Shown here piece by piece: positions 17,965-31,083 of a stretch of 64,000 nt of DNA (its first letter is position 1; the number at the start of each line of letters is the position of its first letter). The DNA is taken from the NCBI RefSeq assembly GCF_014640975.1, contig NZ_BMHO01000001.1:1064166-1128165 (forward strand). The letters are read 5' to 3'. The position numbers and the translations under genes were made by a program. This DNA comes from Microbacterium faecale. GTDB taxonomy: Bacteria > Actinomycetota > Actinomycetes > Actinomycetales > Microbacteriaceae. Under the pieces are notes generated by a model. That model had not been told where the DNA came from. It did no database searches and saw only the letters and a program-made list of their open reading frames with translations.

Positions 17965-19560
17965 TTGTCGAGCGGTACGACGCATGGTCCGATGGCGGAA
18001 GGGACCGTCAGCGGTGTCGTCGAAGCTGTGTCGGCAGGGACGTCGCGCGCGTCGACGGCCGATTTCCCAGCGGTCGTGCGAACCGCGACCGGCTCGGTGC
18101 CCTCGGGGCGCGCGGTCCCGAACGGCGCGCGAAACTGGCGTGCGCGATACGCGCGGGCTCTTCGGATCACGGACTTCGTCATCATCGTTGGGGTGGTTTT
18201 CGGTACCCAGCTTGGGTGGCTCGGTTTTCATACGCAGGTCGCGATGCCCGTGCAGACCTGGCCGGGTGTCTCGTCCTACACCGCGCTCTCGTGCTTGATC
18301 GTCCTCAGTTGGCTTCTCGCGCTAGCCGTCGCGGACACGCGATCCGCTCGCGTCATCGGCGTCGGACCGGTCGAGTATCAGCGCGTTTTCAACAGCAGCG
18401 TCATGCTGTTCGGTCTTATCGCCATCGCGGCATTCCTCCTCCAGGTTGAAGCTTCCCGAGGCTATCTACTTATTGCACTGCCAGCGGGCGTGCTGCTGTT
18501 GTTGCTCGGACGGTACCTCTGGCGCGTCTGGTTGCGCGCAAAGCGGAGGAAAGGCGAATACAGCGCGCGGGTTCTGCTTGTCGGCTCCGAGAGGTCGGTG
18601 AAGCACACCGCTGACGAGTTGCGACGCAGCCGTTCGGCGGGATATATCGTTGCGGGTGCGTGCATCCCGGCGCATCGGTCGGCTGAGGTTCTGGACGGCT
18701 CGGACATCCCAGTTATGGGTGGCGTGAGCTCGGTCGAGAGCGCGTTGAAACTGACTGGCGCCGACACAGTCGTGATCACGAGCACCGACGAGCTTGGCCC
18801 CACGCGCGTGAAACAGATCTCCTGGACGCTTGAAGCGGGGAAACAACACCTCGTGCTCGCGCCCAGCATCACCGACATCGCTGGCCCACGCATCCACACC
18901 CGTCCGGTCGCCGGACTCCCACTCATGCATGTGGAGACGCCGCGTTTTTCGCCAGCGCAACGTTTCGTGAAGCGGATGATGGATATTTTCGGGTCACTCT
19001 TCATGCTTCTGCTCCTCAGCCCCGCCTTCCTGGTGATATCTCTGCTCGTCCTGTTTACGCCGGGCCGCCCTGTCATCTATAAGCAGGCGCGCATAGGCCG
19101 CCACGGCCGCGAGTTCCGCATGTGGAAGTTCAGGTCGATGATCCCCGATGCCGAAGGCATGTTGCAGTCGTTGCTCGATGCCCAGGACCACGGCAATCGC
19201 GTGCAATTCAAGATGAAGAATGACCCGCGCATCACGCCGATCGGACGGGTCTTGCGCAAATACTCACTCGACGAACTGCCGCAGCTCTTCAACGTGCTTG
19301 GCGGCTCCATGAGTCTCGTTGGTCCGCGCCCGCCGATTCAGCGCGAGGTCGAGCAATACGATGACCACGTGCATCGCCGCTTCCTCGTCAAACCCGGCAT
19401 CACGGGGCTCTGGCAGGTTTCGGGCCGTTCATCGCTGTCGTGGGACGACAGCGTGCGCCTCGACCTCTCGTATGTCGAGAACTGGAGCGTCATGAGTGAT
19501 CTCGTGATCCTGTTCAAGACGTTCAAGGCGGCGCTGGTGCCGGGAGACACCACGGGCTGA
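17965..19560 (+). CDS. Polyprenyl glycosylphosphotransferase (WbaP/CpsE type)
   Basis: The initiating enzyme of the pathway: it transfers a sugar-1-phosphate from a nucleotide sugar to undecaprenyl phosphate. The 531-residue protein has 4-5 N-terminal helices (~58-180), a cytosolic Rossmann-like middle domain (VLLVGSERSVKHTADEL) and the C-terminal catalytic bac_transf domain: KRMMDIFGSL, RIGRHGREFRMWKFRSM, KYSLDELPQLFNVL, SLVGPRPP and PGITGLWQVSGRS. A TTG start is chosen because GGGGAGG stands 7 bases before it; ATG 17992 is the alternative. It is the first gene of a plus-strand unit divergent from the DUF4012 gene. Confidence 0.92.
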   Translation: MSSGTTHGPMAEGTVSGVVEAVSAGTSRASTADFPAVVRTATGSVPSGRAVPNGARNWRARYARALRITDFVIIVGVVFGTQLGWLGFHTQVAMPVQTWPGVSSYTALSCLIVLSWLLALAVADTRSARVIGVGPVEYQRVFNSSVMLFGLIAIAAFLLQVEASRGYLLIALPAGVLLLLLGRYLWRVWLRAKRRKGEYSARVLLVGSERSVKHTADELRRSRSAGYIVAGACIPAHRSAEVLDGSDIPVMGGVSSVESALKLTGADTVVITSTDELGPTRVKQISWTLEAGKQHLVLAPSITDIAGPRIHTRPVAGLPLMHVETPRFSPAQRFVKRMMDIFGSLFMLLLLSPAFLVISLLVLFTPGRPVIYKQARIGRHGREFRMWKFRSMIPDAEGMLQSLLDAQDHGNRVQFKMKNDPRITPIGRVLRKYSLDELPQLFNVLGGSMSLVGPRPPIQREVEQYDDHVHRRFLVKPGITGLWQVSGRSSLSWDDSVRLDLSYVENWSVMSDLVILFKTFKAALVPGDTTG

Positions 19561-19596
19561 CTCGCGACACCGACGCATCCGACCTAGGATCGCGGG

Positions 19597-20571
19597 ATGC
19601 CCGCAACCCGACGTCTCGACTGGATCGACGTTGTCCGCGGCAGCGCCGTATTGCTGGTCATCCTCGTGCACGTGATGCAGCGCACGGAGCTGTTCACGGG
19701 GCACGAGTTCACGCGACTCGGCACGGCATCGATCATCGTCACGCCGCTGCGACTGCCCGCGATGTTCCTCCTTTCGGGCCTGTTCGTGCCGCGCTCGCTC
19801 GCGAAGGGGTCCGCCACGCATGTCGCCGGAAAGCTGCGGCGCATCGCGTGGCCGTACCTGCTCTGGTCCGTGCTGTTGATCGTCGTCTTCGACCTCGATC
19901 AGCGCCTCACCGGCTTCGGTTTCGGCTGGGAGGTGTTCTGGCGCATCTTCTACACCCCGATCGAGCACCTCTGGTTCCTCGCCTACCTGCTGCTGTACTT
20001 CCTTCTCGCGATGCTGATGCGATGGATCCCGGCCCCGCATCTCCTCCTCGCCGTGATTGCCGTCGCCGCACTGCCGGTCGAGGGGGAGTGGACGCGATTC
20101 TGGGGGCATGCGGCCTTCTTCTTCGCCGGTGTCGTGCTCGCCGGGCATCGCGATGCACTCGACCGCGCGATCGGACGCTTCTGGCCATCACTCGCCCTGC
20201 TGATCACCGCGGTCGCCCTGTCGACGGGCCACGCCACGCGGATTCTCGTCCTCCCCGAAGCGCCGTGGAACCTGCCGATCGTGTTGATGTTCATCGTGGG
20301 GCTCGCGGGTGTCGTGCGTCCCCTCGCTTCGACGCCGGCGTTCGCACCGTTGCGTTACGTCGGCGTGCAGTCGATCGTGTTCTACATCGTGCACTGGCCC
20401 GTCGCTTCGCTCTCTGCTCAGGCGTTGGCGACTACCGGCCTCGATCCCTGGCCCGTGTTCGGCGGCGCACTGGTGGCGGCGCTCGTCGTTCCGTGGGCGA
20501 TCGCCTGGGCCGCCTCGCGCTCGAAGCCGATCGACGCGGCCTTCGTGTGGCCGGTGTTCACCCGGAAGTGA
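19597..20571 (+). CDS. Acyltransferase-3 family membrane protein
   Basis: A 324-residue protein with ~10 transmembrane helices and acyltransferase-3 motifs: RLDWIDVVRGSAVLLVILVH (Arg and His of the active site), PLRLPAMFLLSGLFVP, KLRRIAWPYLLW and HLWFLAYLLLY, with VFYIVHWP near the end. It begins 36 bases after the initiating transferase and probably shares its transcript. It is shorter than the SGNH-bearing relative at 10633-12774 and should acylate sugars or lipids at the membrane. It is convergent with the rhamnose operon. Confidence 0.83.
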   Translation: MPATRRLDWIDVVRGSAVLLVILVHVMQRTELFTGHEFTRLGTASIIVTPLRLPAMFLLSGLFVPRSLAKGSATHVAGKLRRIAWPYLLWSVLLIVVFDLDQRLTGFGFGWEVFWRIFYTPIEHLWFLAYLLLYFLLAMLMRWIPAPHLLLAVIAVAALPVEGEWTRFWGHAAFFFAGVVLAGHRDALDRAIGRFWPSLALLITAVALSTGHATRILVLPEAPWNLPIVLMFIVGLAGVVRPLASTPAFAPLRYVGVQSIVFYIVHWPVASLSAQALATTGLDPWPVFGGALVAALVVPWAIAWAASRSKPIDAAFVWPVFTRK

Positions 20572-20593
20572 ACGGCCCGCAAGCCCGAGCCCG

Positions 20594-23843
<3,250 letters not shown>

Positions 23844-23923
23844 GGGATCCATCGTGTCATGCGCGGCCGTCAGGCACCGGGAAGCTAGCCTTGCGGAGGC
23901 GACGACGGGGAGGACCGACCGGC

Positions 23924-26104
23924 ATGACGAAATCGCGTGAGGCGACGTGGACCAGGCTGCGCTGGCCGCTGCTGTCGGTGCTCGTCACGATCGCGCTCGC
24001 CGCGGGCCGCCTCGCGATCACCCCGCGCTTCTACTTCGCCGACGACACCGAGCGCGGATCCTTCGGGCAGTGGTGGGCGCTCGGCGAGTACCTCGCGAAC
24101 GGCACGCTGCCGATCCTGGATCCGTCCGCCTGGCAAGGCGGCAACTACTTCGCGGAAGGCCAGTGGGGGATCCTCAGCCCCGTCACGTGGCTCATCGGCC
24201 TGACCGCGTACGTCACGCCCGACGCCGTGCTGCACGTGTCCGCGTGGAAGATCGGGTTCCTCGCCGTGTTCGCCGCGGGGATGTACCTCATCGCGCGCGA
24301 CTTCGGGGCGTCCCGTCCGTGGGCCGCGCTCGCCGGGGTGCTCGCCCCTGCCGCCGGGTTCACGGTCTTCATGGACGCCGCCTCGTGGTCCACCGGCCTC
24401 TTCGACGCGTGCCTGCTGCCGCTCGTGTGGTGGACGCTCAGGCGCGGCGTGGAAGCCGGCCGATCCCCGATCCCGTACCTCATCACGAGCTTCACCCTCA
24501 TCACGTTCGGATACGTCTTCGGGGTCCTCGTGCTCGTCGTGCTGCTCGTCGAGACGCTCGTACGCGCGATCGTCGCGCGTGATCGGATCCGCATCGTGCG
24601 CGCGCTCGCCGCCAGCGCGTGGGGCGGGTTCTGGTCGATTGTCGTGTACCTCCCCGCGATCATGACGTCCTCCGTCACGGTCCGCGGCGACTCGCCCTAC
24701 GAGAACACCGGCTTCCTCAACGCCGACGTCGCCGACCTGTTCTCGGTCGCGTCGCCGATGTCGACGGCGTCGATCCGCGCGTGGGACGGCATCGTCGATG
24801 GCCCGCTCGTCTACATCGCGTGGCTCGTGCCGCTGTTCCCCCTGTTCCTCCCGATCCCGCGCGAGGCCGTGCGCCGTCTCATCCCGGTCTGGGTCTACGG
24901 ATCCGTGATGGCCGTGTTCGTGCTGGCGCCGAGTGATCTTGGGGCGATCCGCTGGCCGATCCGGATGATGCCGTACCTCGCGATCGCGGTCATCATCGTG
25001 CTCGCGGTCGCCGCGACGCGGGCCTACCCGGAGCGCATCACCCGGGGGCGTGCCTGGGCATCGGTCGCGGTCATCGCGGCGATGGCCTACATCAGCTGGG
25101 TCGGCGAGATGTGGTCGTGGAAGTCGATCTTCGCCGGCGCGCTGCTGCAGATCGTGGCACTGGTGGCGATCGTGCTGATCGCGCGCGGGCGCGACTACGC
25201 GTTCGTGGCCGGCCGCACGCCGCCGTGGGCGAAGAAGACCGCCGCCGTTGTGCTGTGCTCGATGCTCGTCACGATCGGGGTGGGCGCGGCGCAGATGCTG
25301 CAGTGGCGCGAGTCTCCGCTGCCGTCGGTCGGCGCCCCCACGAGCACTGACGAGCTCGAAGACGTGCTCTCGGACGCTCCGGGCGACGCCATCGTCGTCG
25401 GCAACTACATGAAGGGCGCGCTCGACCCCGACAGCTGGGACGAGCGCCTCATGGCGAACCTCTGGTACCTCAGTGACACGAACGTCTCGAGCGTGTACAC
25501 CGTGCTGCCGTTCACGGCCTACGCCAGCGATCTGTGCGCCGACCTGCGCGGGCTGACGTGCGCCGATGCCCTCGGCACGCTGTGGAGCACCGACGAAGAC
25601 ACCGGGGTCGAGGTCGCTTCGCTGTTGAGTGTGTCGACGATCGTGGCGGCCAAGCACACGTATCCGTCTGAGCCTTCCTCGCCGGACGGATGGCAGCTCG
25701 CCGACGAGGGCGAGTGGAACTGGTTCTTCGAGCGCACCGAGCCGCTGCCGTCCGCGGGTGGCGTGACGTGGACGGGGGAGGGGACGTCCGTCTCCGTCTC
25801 GGGTGAGACGCAGACCACCGTGACCTTCTCCGTGGATGCCGTGGGGGCGGATCCGCGGGTCGTGCTCAGCCGCCTGCCGTTCCCGGGTTACTCCGTCGAT
25901 GGCGCGGCGTTCGCGGATCCGGTGCGCGACTATCTCGTGACCGTCGACGTGTCCTCGGCGTCTGTGGGGGACGAGGTGACCGTGCGGTTCCTGCCGCCGC
26001 CGTTCCCGGTGCTCGCGGGATCCTTCGTGCTCGCGTGGGTCGTGGCGCTGGCGTGGCTCATCTCCCGCGCCGTCGTGCGGCGACGGGCGCGACGCTCGGC
26101 GTAA
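23924..26104 (+). CDS. Large polytopic membrane protein, YfhO/GT-C-like
   Basis: A ~726-residue protein with ~12 hydrophobic helices up to residue ~450, an extracytoplasmic C-terminal region and a final helix (~695-715) followed by a basic tail. The early [22 protein letters not shown] with paired acids in the first loop, and the late [12 protein letters not shown] before a [12 protein letters not shown] membrane entry, resemble YfhO and other GT-C membrane glycosyltransferases that use polyprenyl-phosphate sugars. ATG 23924 follows GGGGAGG. It would glycosylate a wall polymer from outside; this is family inference. A hairpin directly after the stop suggests termination. Confidence 0.65.
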   Translation: MTKSREATWTRLRWPLLSVLVTIALAAGRLAITPRFYFADDTERGSFGQWWALGEYLANGTLPILDPSAWQGGNYFAEGQWGILSPVTWLIGLTAYVTPDAVLHVSAWKIGFLAVFAAGMYLIARDFGASRPWAALAGVLAPAAGFTVFMDAASWSTGLFDACLLPLVWWTLRRGVEAGRSPIPYLITSFTLITFGYVFGVLVLVVLLVETLVRAIVARDRIRIVRALAASAWGGFWSIVVYLPAIMTSSVTVRGDSPYENTGFLNADVADLFSVASPMSTASIRAWDGIVDGPLVYIAWLVPLFPLFLPIPREAVRRLIPVWVYGSVMAVFVLAPSDLGAIRWPIRMMPYLAIAVIIVLAVAATRAYPERITRGRAWASVAVIAAMAYISWVGEMWSWKSIFAGALLQIVALVAIVLIARGRDYAFVAGRTPPWAKKTAAVVLCSMLVTIGVGAAQMLQWRESPLPSVGAPTSTDELEDVLSDAPGDAIVVGNYMKGALDPDSWDERLMANLWYLSDTNVSSVYTVLPFTAYASDLCADLRGLTCADALGTLWSTDEDTGVEVASLLSVSTIVAAKHTYPSEPSSPDGWQLADEGEWNWFFERTEPLPSAGGVTWTGEGTSVSVSGETQTTVTFSVDAVGADPRVVLSRLPFPGYSVDGAAFADPVRDYLVTVDVSSASVGDEVTVRFLPPPFPVLAGSFVLAWVVALAWLISRAVVRRRARRSA

Positions 26105-26119
26105 GACGCCATTGGCGTC
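26105..26119. terminator. Hairpin directly after the YfhO-like gene
   Basis: GACGCC (26105-26110), loop ATT, GGCGTC (26114-26119) begins at the base after the stop codon. It has no U tract, so termination is plausible but not certain. It lies at the left boundary of the catabolic region. Confidence 0.4.
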
Positions 26120-26279
26120 GGGTCGCGGGGGCCGTCCCGGCTCACGTTGGGCGCTTCAGATGGATCCACTGGCATGTGACCTGGGGTTTCTTCCGTGGGG
26201 AGACATGCTGTAGCGCACTCACTCTCCCTGGTCTGCCGCTCGTTCTTCCCATCCCTACTTATTAATTCATCAATCAACG

Positions 26280-26316
26280 TAAATGTGTTGACAGTCGAAA
26301 TAAATATGTTTAGAGT
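26280..26316 (+). promoter_or_regulatory. Strong sigma-70-type promoter with twin direct repeats
   Basis: TTGACA at 26288-26293, a 17-base spacer and TAGAGT at 26311-26316 form the best promoter in the window, ~100 bases before the Xsc-like gene. Two near-identical decamers, TAAATGTGTT (26280-26289) and TAAATATGTT (26301-26310), are 21 bp apart, exactly two helical turns, one over the -35 and one abutting the -10. TAAATATGTTTA (26301-26312) is also an imperfect TAAA-N4-TTTA dyad. The local sequence is much more AT-rich than its surroundings. Likely operator of the ROK regulator encoded at the end of the operon. The remainder of 26120-26414 shows no gene. Confidence 0.6.
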
Positions 26317-26414
26317 GACAAACGCCTCACCGCAAGGTTGACCGCCACCTACGTCTGGCGGCCTCAATGACTGACGGGGCTCAATGAAGAGACGCAACCG
26401 GAAAGGTGCATCCA

Positions 26415-28154
26415 GTGCGAGTTCGTGGAAGTGAAGCCTTCGTAGAATCCCTCCGACTCGAAGGAGTGTCCACTGTCTTCGGGATCAACGGCTCGGCCAT
26501 CGTTGACCCGCTCGACCTATTCACGGCGGCGGGGATCGACTTCATTCAGGTGCGCAACGAGCAGAACGCCGGGGGAATGGCCGACGGCTACACACAGGCA
26601 TCCGGAAAGATCACGGTCTGCATCGGTCAGAATGGCCCCGGTATCACCAACCTCGTGAGCGGTGTGGCGATGGCTTACGCCAACCACACTCCGATGATCG
26701 TGGTCACACCGTCCGTGACCACGATGCAGAGTGGCAGCCACATCGTGCAAGAGGTCGACCAGATGGCATTGCTGTCGGGAGTCACCGTTTTTCAGCATAA
26801 GGTCGCGCGGGCCGACCGCATCCCGTGGGCCATGCGTGCGGCGTTCCGCAGCGCGCTCATAAAGCGCGGACCCGCACAGGTCGACATCCCGCGCGACCTC
26901 TTCTACGACGAGCTCGACTGGGACGAACAGGCGCCCGCAAGCTACCGGCACTCCGGGCTCACCCAACCGGCGCAGTCCGACATCGACGCTGCGGTCGAGT
27001 TGCTTGCGACCGCACGGAGGCCCCTCATCGTGTGCGGACTCGGGGTCGCCCAGACAGAGGCATTCCCGCAGGTGGGACAGCTCGCCGACCTCGTCGACGC
27101 GGGAGTGACGACGATATACAACCACAACGACGCCTTCGACAACTCACACCCGCGCTACGTCGGACCGCTCGGCTATAGCGGATCGAAGTTCGCGATGGAG
27201 CACTCGTCGCACGCTGATGTTGTTCTCGCCCTGGGGACGCGGCTCAACCCCACGGGAACCTCGCCGCAATACGACGTCGACTTCTGGCCTGCCGACGCAC
27301 GCCTCATCCTCAACGACGCCGACCCCTTGAACATCGGGGCCAACCACCCCATCGACGTCGGCCTCGTCGGCGACTGTGCGCTGACCGTCGACGCTCTCGT
27401 CAGCGCTCTGGAGTCGCGGGGCATCGCCCCCGATCGGGAAACAGCCACCGTGAGCGCGATCGCCGAGGGAAAGAATGCCTGGTGGCGAACCCTCAGCGAT
27501 GAAGCGTCCGGGCCGGCCTCGGTGCTCTCGCCCAAGGCAGCGCTCTTGCGGCTCGCCGAGCTCACCCCGAACAATGCCATCGTCACAGCCGACGCAGGAA
27601 ACGCGACAAGCTTCGTCACCACCTACTTCGAATTCACGCGCGGCCGCAGCCTCATGATGCCCGGCACCTTCGGCTCGATGGGAGGTGCGTTCGCAAACGC
27701 CATCGGAGCCAAGGTCGCCGCACCCGAACGACCCGTCATCGCTATCAGCGGGGACGGCGCGTGGGGAACGGGCCTTCAGGAGGTGCTCACCGCAGTCGCC
27801 GAAGACGCGCCCGTCATCTCTGTCGTGCTCAACAACGGTTCACTTGCAGCCGAGCGAGCCAATCAACTCGGATTCCTCGGGGGACGCTTCTACGCCTGCG
27901 ACCTCGACAATCCCGATTTCGCGGCAATCGCCGAACTCATGGGCGCGACGGGCATAACCGTTCGCACTCTCGAGGAGCTTGAGATCGCGTACACGAACGC
28001 ACTCGCCTCGAGCAAGCCCGTCGTGCTCGACGTGCATGTCGATGTCGAGGTCCTCGCCCCGCCGCGGCGCAAGGACGCCCTCCAGAGTCGTGAGCGTCTC
28101 CACCCGCGCTATGCCCGGGACGCGAAAGCACAGTCTGAGACGTCCTATGAATGA
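26415..28154 (+). CDS. Thiamine-diphosphate enzyme, sulfoacetaldehyde acetyltransferase (Xsc)-like
   Basis: A ~579-residue ThDP-dependent enzyme in the acetolactate-synthase superfamily. It has the cofactor Glu in VRNEQNAGGMADGY (~49), a PYR domain with GQNGPGITNLVSG, a central domain and the ThDP motif GDGAWGTGL...VVLNN at ~446-475. Segments typical of Xsc are EVDQMAL, NHNDAFDNSHP, GPLGYSGSK, DVVLALGTRLNP and the C-terminal P-x-RRKDAL. Xsc converts sulfoacetaldehyde and phosphate to acetyl phosphate and sulfite. The assignment is from remembered family patterns; a related ThDP enzyme acting on another aldehyde or keto acid is possible. GTG 26415, 7-8 bases after GGAAAGG, is preferred over GTG 26406. 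Confidence 0.65.
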   Translation: MRVRGSEAFVESLRLEGVSTVFGINGSAIVDPLDLFTAAGIDFIQVRNEQNAGGMADGYTQASGKITVCIGQNGPGITNLVSGVAMAYANHTPMIVVTPSVTTMQSGSHIVQEVDQMALLSGVTVFQHKVARADRIPWAMRAAFRSALIKRGPAQVDIPRDLFYDELDWDEQAPASYRHSGLTQPAQSDIDAAVELLATARRPLIVCGLGVAQTEAFPQVGQLADLVDAGVTTIYNHNDAFDNSHPRYVGPLGYSGSKFAMEHSSHADVVLALGTRLNPTGTSPQYDVDFWPADARLILNDADPLNIGANHPIDVGLVGDCALTVDALVSALESRGIAPDRETATVSAIAEGKNAWWRTLSDEASGPASVLSPKAALLRLAELTPNNAIVTADAGNATSFVTTYFEFTRGRSLMMPGTFGSMGGAFANAIGAKVAAPERPVIAISGDGAWGTGLQEVLTAVAEDAPVISVVLNNGSLAAERANQLGFLGGRFYACDLDNPDFAAIAELMGATGITVRTLEELEIAYTNALASSKPVVLDVHVDVEVLAPPRRKDALQSRERLHPRYARDAKAQSETSYE

Positions 28155-29895
28155 CACCGACCTGAAGAGGCCCGTCCCACCTCGGCAGCGAGTCGACATC
28201 GGCCACCGTGGTTTCCGCACGCCTGTCGGGCGCAGTGTGCATGGCAAATGGGCGCGCGTCGCCTGGGCCGCCACGATCCTGTCCGTCATCATCGCCGTCG
28301 TCTACCCGATCTTCCGCGTCGTGCTCGCCGGCGTGACGCAGCCGTCGACCGGCATGTTCGACCTCTCGGGCATGCTCTCGGTTCTGAGCATGCCGTATAC
28401 GTGGGAGGCCACCTACAACACGGTGGCAATCGGCATCGTCGCCACCGTCATCGCCCTTCTCTTCGCGGCCCCGATGGCGTGGGGGGTCGTGCGCACCACA
28501 CTCTGGGGCCGCCGCCTCTTCATGCATTTGTCGTTCCTGAGCTTCCTCACGCCCGGAATGCTCATTGCTCTCGCCTATCTGATCCCGCTCGGGCCTCACA
28601 TGCCCGTCTCACAATGGCTCACCGACCTCTTCGACTCACCCACGTCGCTCTATGGCTTCTGGGGGCTCGCCCTCATGACGGCCTGCCACGAGTTCCCGAT
28701 CATCTTCATCAGCCTGGCGGTGTCCCTCTCGAGCATGAGCAGCGACCTCGAGGACGCCGGCTACGCACACGGCCTCTCGCCCTCTCGGGTCGTCTGGCGC
28801 ATCACCGCACCACTCATGAAGCCGGCGCTCGTGTCAGCCAGCTTCCTTGGGTTCGTCGCCGGAATCAACATCTTCGGCGTGCAGGCGGTCATCGCGATTC
28901 CCGCGCGGATTCCGCTCCTCACGACCGCGATCTATCAGGATTTTGGATACCCCGTCGACTTCGTACACGCCGCGACCATGGCCATCGTCTTGCTCGTCAT
29001 CTCGATCGCCCTCACCGCGGCCACCAACTGGTACGTCCGGCGCAGCAGCCACCCCCTGGTTGTCGGCAAGGCGGGAGGGCATACGAAGCTGCGGCTCGCC
29101 ACAGGTGTCAACTTCGCTCTGACTGTGTGGAGCTCGATCGCCGTCCTGCTCATCCTGATAATCCCCGGCAGCACCCTTATCTTGGGCAGCCTCTCCAATA
29201 CGGGCAGCTATGCGATCTCACTCGCCGACCTCGATTTCAGCGCCTATGTTGCGCTCTTCGAGCTTGGCCAGACCGTGCTCGCGATCGGCAACAGCGCCCT
29301 GTTTGCCCTCGTCACCACCGTTGTCGTCTTGTTGCTCGCCCTCGCCCTGGTGTACTTCGAACGCCACGGCTTTGTCTTCGGCAAGACCATGAACGCCATC
29401 TCGGACCTCGCGTTCGTGATCCCCGGAATCGTGCTCGCCTTCGGCCTCATCAGCGCCTACAGTGGCGGGCCGCTCGTGCTTTACAACACGGCAGCCATCG
29501 TCGTCATCGCCTATATCGGCCGCTTCTTGCCCTTCGGGCGCAGGAACGTTCACGGTTCCGTAGCCGAGATCGACCGTGATCTCGAACTGGCGGCGTACAG
29601 CCATAGTGTTCCCGGGGGCACGACGTTCGCGAAAGTCGTATTTCCCCTCACAAAACGGGCCGTGCTCGCGGCCGCGATCATCTGCTTCTTCTTCGCCTTC
29701 AACGAGCTGTCGGCGTCGATCCTGCTGATCACGAGCGACACGGTCGTGTCGGCCACCGTTCTCCTCAGCTACAAGGAAGAAGGCCTCATCGGGCAGATGT
29801 ACGCACTGTCCTCGGTCCTGTTTGTTTTGAGCATCCTCGCCTACACGATCGTCATCAAACTGGCCGGCCGCCGAGCATTCGCAGACATCGATTAG
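28147..29895 (+). CDS. ABC importer permease, fused two-domain (iron(III)/2-AEP type)
   Basis: A 582-residue permease with two tandem BPD_transp_1 domains (~35-305 and ~325-575), about 12 helices in total. Each half has the EAA-type loop that contacts the ATPase: DLEDAGYAHGLSPSRVVWRI in the first, and DLELAAYSHSVPGGTTFAKV in the second. Fused permeases of this size serve iron(III) (FbpB) and 2-aminoethylphosphonate (PhnU/V-like) importers. ATG 28147 overlaps the Xsc-like gene by 8 bases, tying the transporter to the enzyme. Substrate is unproven; an organosulfonate or phosphonate would fit the enzyme. Confidence 0.85.
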   Translation: MNDTDLKRPVPPRQRVDIGHRGFRTPVGRSVHGKWARVAWAATILSVIIAVVYPIFRVVLAGVTQPSTGMFDLSGMLSVLSMPYTWEATYNTVAIGIVATVIALLFAAPMAWGVVRTTLWGRRLFMHLSFLSFLTPGMLIALAYLIPLGPHMPVSQWLTDLFDSPTSLYGFWGLALMTACHEFPIIFISLAVSLSSMSSDLEDAGYAHGLSPSRVVWRITAPLMKPALVSASFLGFVAGINIFGVQAVIAIPARIPLLTTAIYQDFGYPVDFVHAATMAIVLLVISIALTAATNWYVRRSSHPLVVGKAGGHTKLRLATGVNFALTVWSSIAVLLILIIPGSTLILGSLSNTGSYAISLADLDFSAYVALFELGQTVLAIGNSALFALVTTVVVLLLALALVYFERHGFVFGKTMNAISDLAFVIPGIVLAFGLISAYSGGPLVLYNTAAIVVIAYIGRFLPFGRRNVHGSVAEIDRDLELAAYSHSVPGGTTFAKVVFPLTKRAVLAAAIICFFFAFNELSASILLITSDTVVSATVLLSYKEEGLIGQMYALSSVLFVLSILAYTIVIKLAGRRAFADID

Positions 29896-29904
29896 GGATA
29901 CACA

Positions 29905-31038
29905 ATGTCGTCAGTATCGTTTGAGAACGTTAGTTTCAGCTACTCCGATGCCGTGGGTGCCGGTGGCCTCCACGACGTCACGCTACACCTCGGAGAAAGC
30001 GGTATCACCGCAATCCTCGGGGCAAGCGGTAGTGGTAAGACCACAATGTTGCGCCTCATCGCCGGCTTCATCCGCCCCTCACATGGCACCATCAAACTCG
30101 ACGACCGCGTCGTAGCCGGTCCCCGGTATGTCCCACCGCAGAAGAGAAATCTGGCCGTCGTGTTCCAGAGCTACGCACTCTGGCCGCACCTCACTGTCGC
30201 GCAGAACGTCGCGTTGCCGCTCAAGGCCAAGAATCTCGGCAAGCGCGAACGTGAGACACGCATTCTCGAAACATTGGAGATCACGGGTCTTGGCGAGCTC
30301 GCCGATCGTCTCCCCGCTCAGCTGAGCGGCGGGCAGCAGCAACGGGTAGCCCTCGCACGGAGCATCGCGTTGCGCCCCGGACTCATCCTCTTTGACGAGC
30401 CCCTCAGCAACCTCGACGCGGCGCTGCGCGGGCGACTTCGCACCCAGCTTCAGGAGCTCCAGCGGAGCACCGGGATCGCGTTCGTCTACGTCACGCACGA
30501 TCGCGACGAGGCGATGAGCCTCGCCGACCACCTCATCGTGCTCGAGAATGGTTCTCTGCTCTGTTCAGGCGAACCCCGTGCCCTCTATGCAGCGCCGCCG
30601 ACGCGTTCGGCCGCCGAGATCCTCAGCCACTGGGCGGCGGAGCTGCCCGGGGTCGCCGTCGAAGGCGGCAAGGCCGCCGGCGTGCTGCTGGAGGGCACAT
30701 CGCGAACGCTCACCCTCTCGCCGCGCCAGTGTCCGAAGCCGCTCGTCGTGGGTGAGCACGTCACAGTGCTTGTACGCAACCAGGGACTGCGGATCGCCGG
30801 CACCCCCGACGACCAGTCCCTGGAGGGAACAGTGGAGCGAGACGAGTTCGTCGACGGTGACGTCAAGTTGTGGGTCCGCCTTGAAAGCGGACACCTCGTG
30901 ACCGTGATGGACGCGGGATCGACTTCGGGCCAGAAGGGCACCAAGGTCGCCGTCGCGATCGATGACGACCATGTCGTGGCATACCCGGGGGACGACACGA
31001 CTTACACCCCCAACACAGCATCACTCGCCCGCGTCTGA
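29905..31038 (+). CDS. ABC importer ATPase (FbpC/PotA type)
   Basis: A 377-residue nucleotide-binding subunit. Walker A GASGSGKTT at 39-47, Q-loop VVFQSYALWPH, signature LSGGQQQR at ~140, Walker B LILFDEPLSNLDA at ~160-172, and the switch His in YVTHDRDEA. The C-terminal ~140 residues form a TOBE-like regulatory domain, usual for the FbpC/PotA/UgpC group. It starts nine bases after the permease stop and precedes the binding protein, completing one importer. Confidence 0.92.
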   Translation: MSSVSFENVSFSYSDAVGAGGLHDVTLHLGESGITAILGASGSGKTTMLRLIAGFIRPSHGTIKLDDRVVAGPRYVPPQKRNLAVVFQSYALWPHLTVAQNVALPLKAKNLGKRERETRILETLEITGLGELADRLPAQLSGGQQQRVALARSIALRPGLILFDEPLSNLDAALRGRLRTQLQELQRSTGIAFVYVTHDRDEAMSLADHLIVLENGSLLCSGEPRALYAAPPTRSAAEILSHWAAELPGVAVEGGKAAGVLLEGTSRTLTLSPRQCPKPLVVGEHVTVLVRNQGLRIAGTPDDQSLEGTVERDEFVDGDVKLWVRLESGHLVTVMDAGSTSGQKGTKVAVAIDDDHVVAYPGDDTTYTPNTASLARV

Positions 31039-31083
31039 TCCGACATTCGCTTGAGTGTCGAATACAAACAGGAGGAACCAGCC

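Noticed and set aside
23885..25657. A 590-codon minus-strand frame opposite the YfhO-like gene
   Set aside because: Low-complexity Arg/Asp/Glu/His translation; the opposite strand encodes a convincing membrane protein.
26415..28154. Biosynthetic acetolactate synthase (IlvB)
   Set aside because: No small regulatory subunit follows, and the central and C-terminal segments match the Xsc pattern better.
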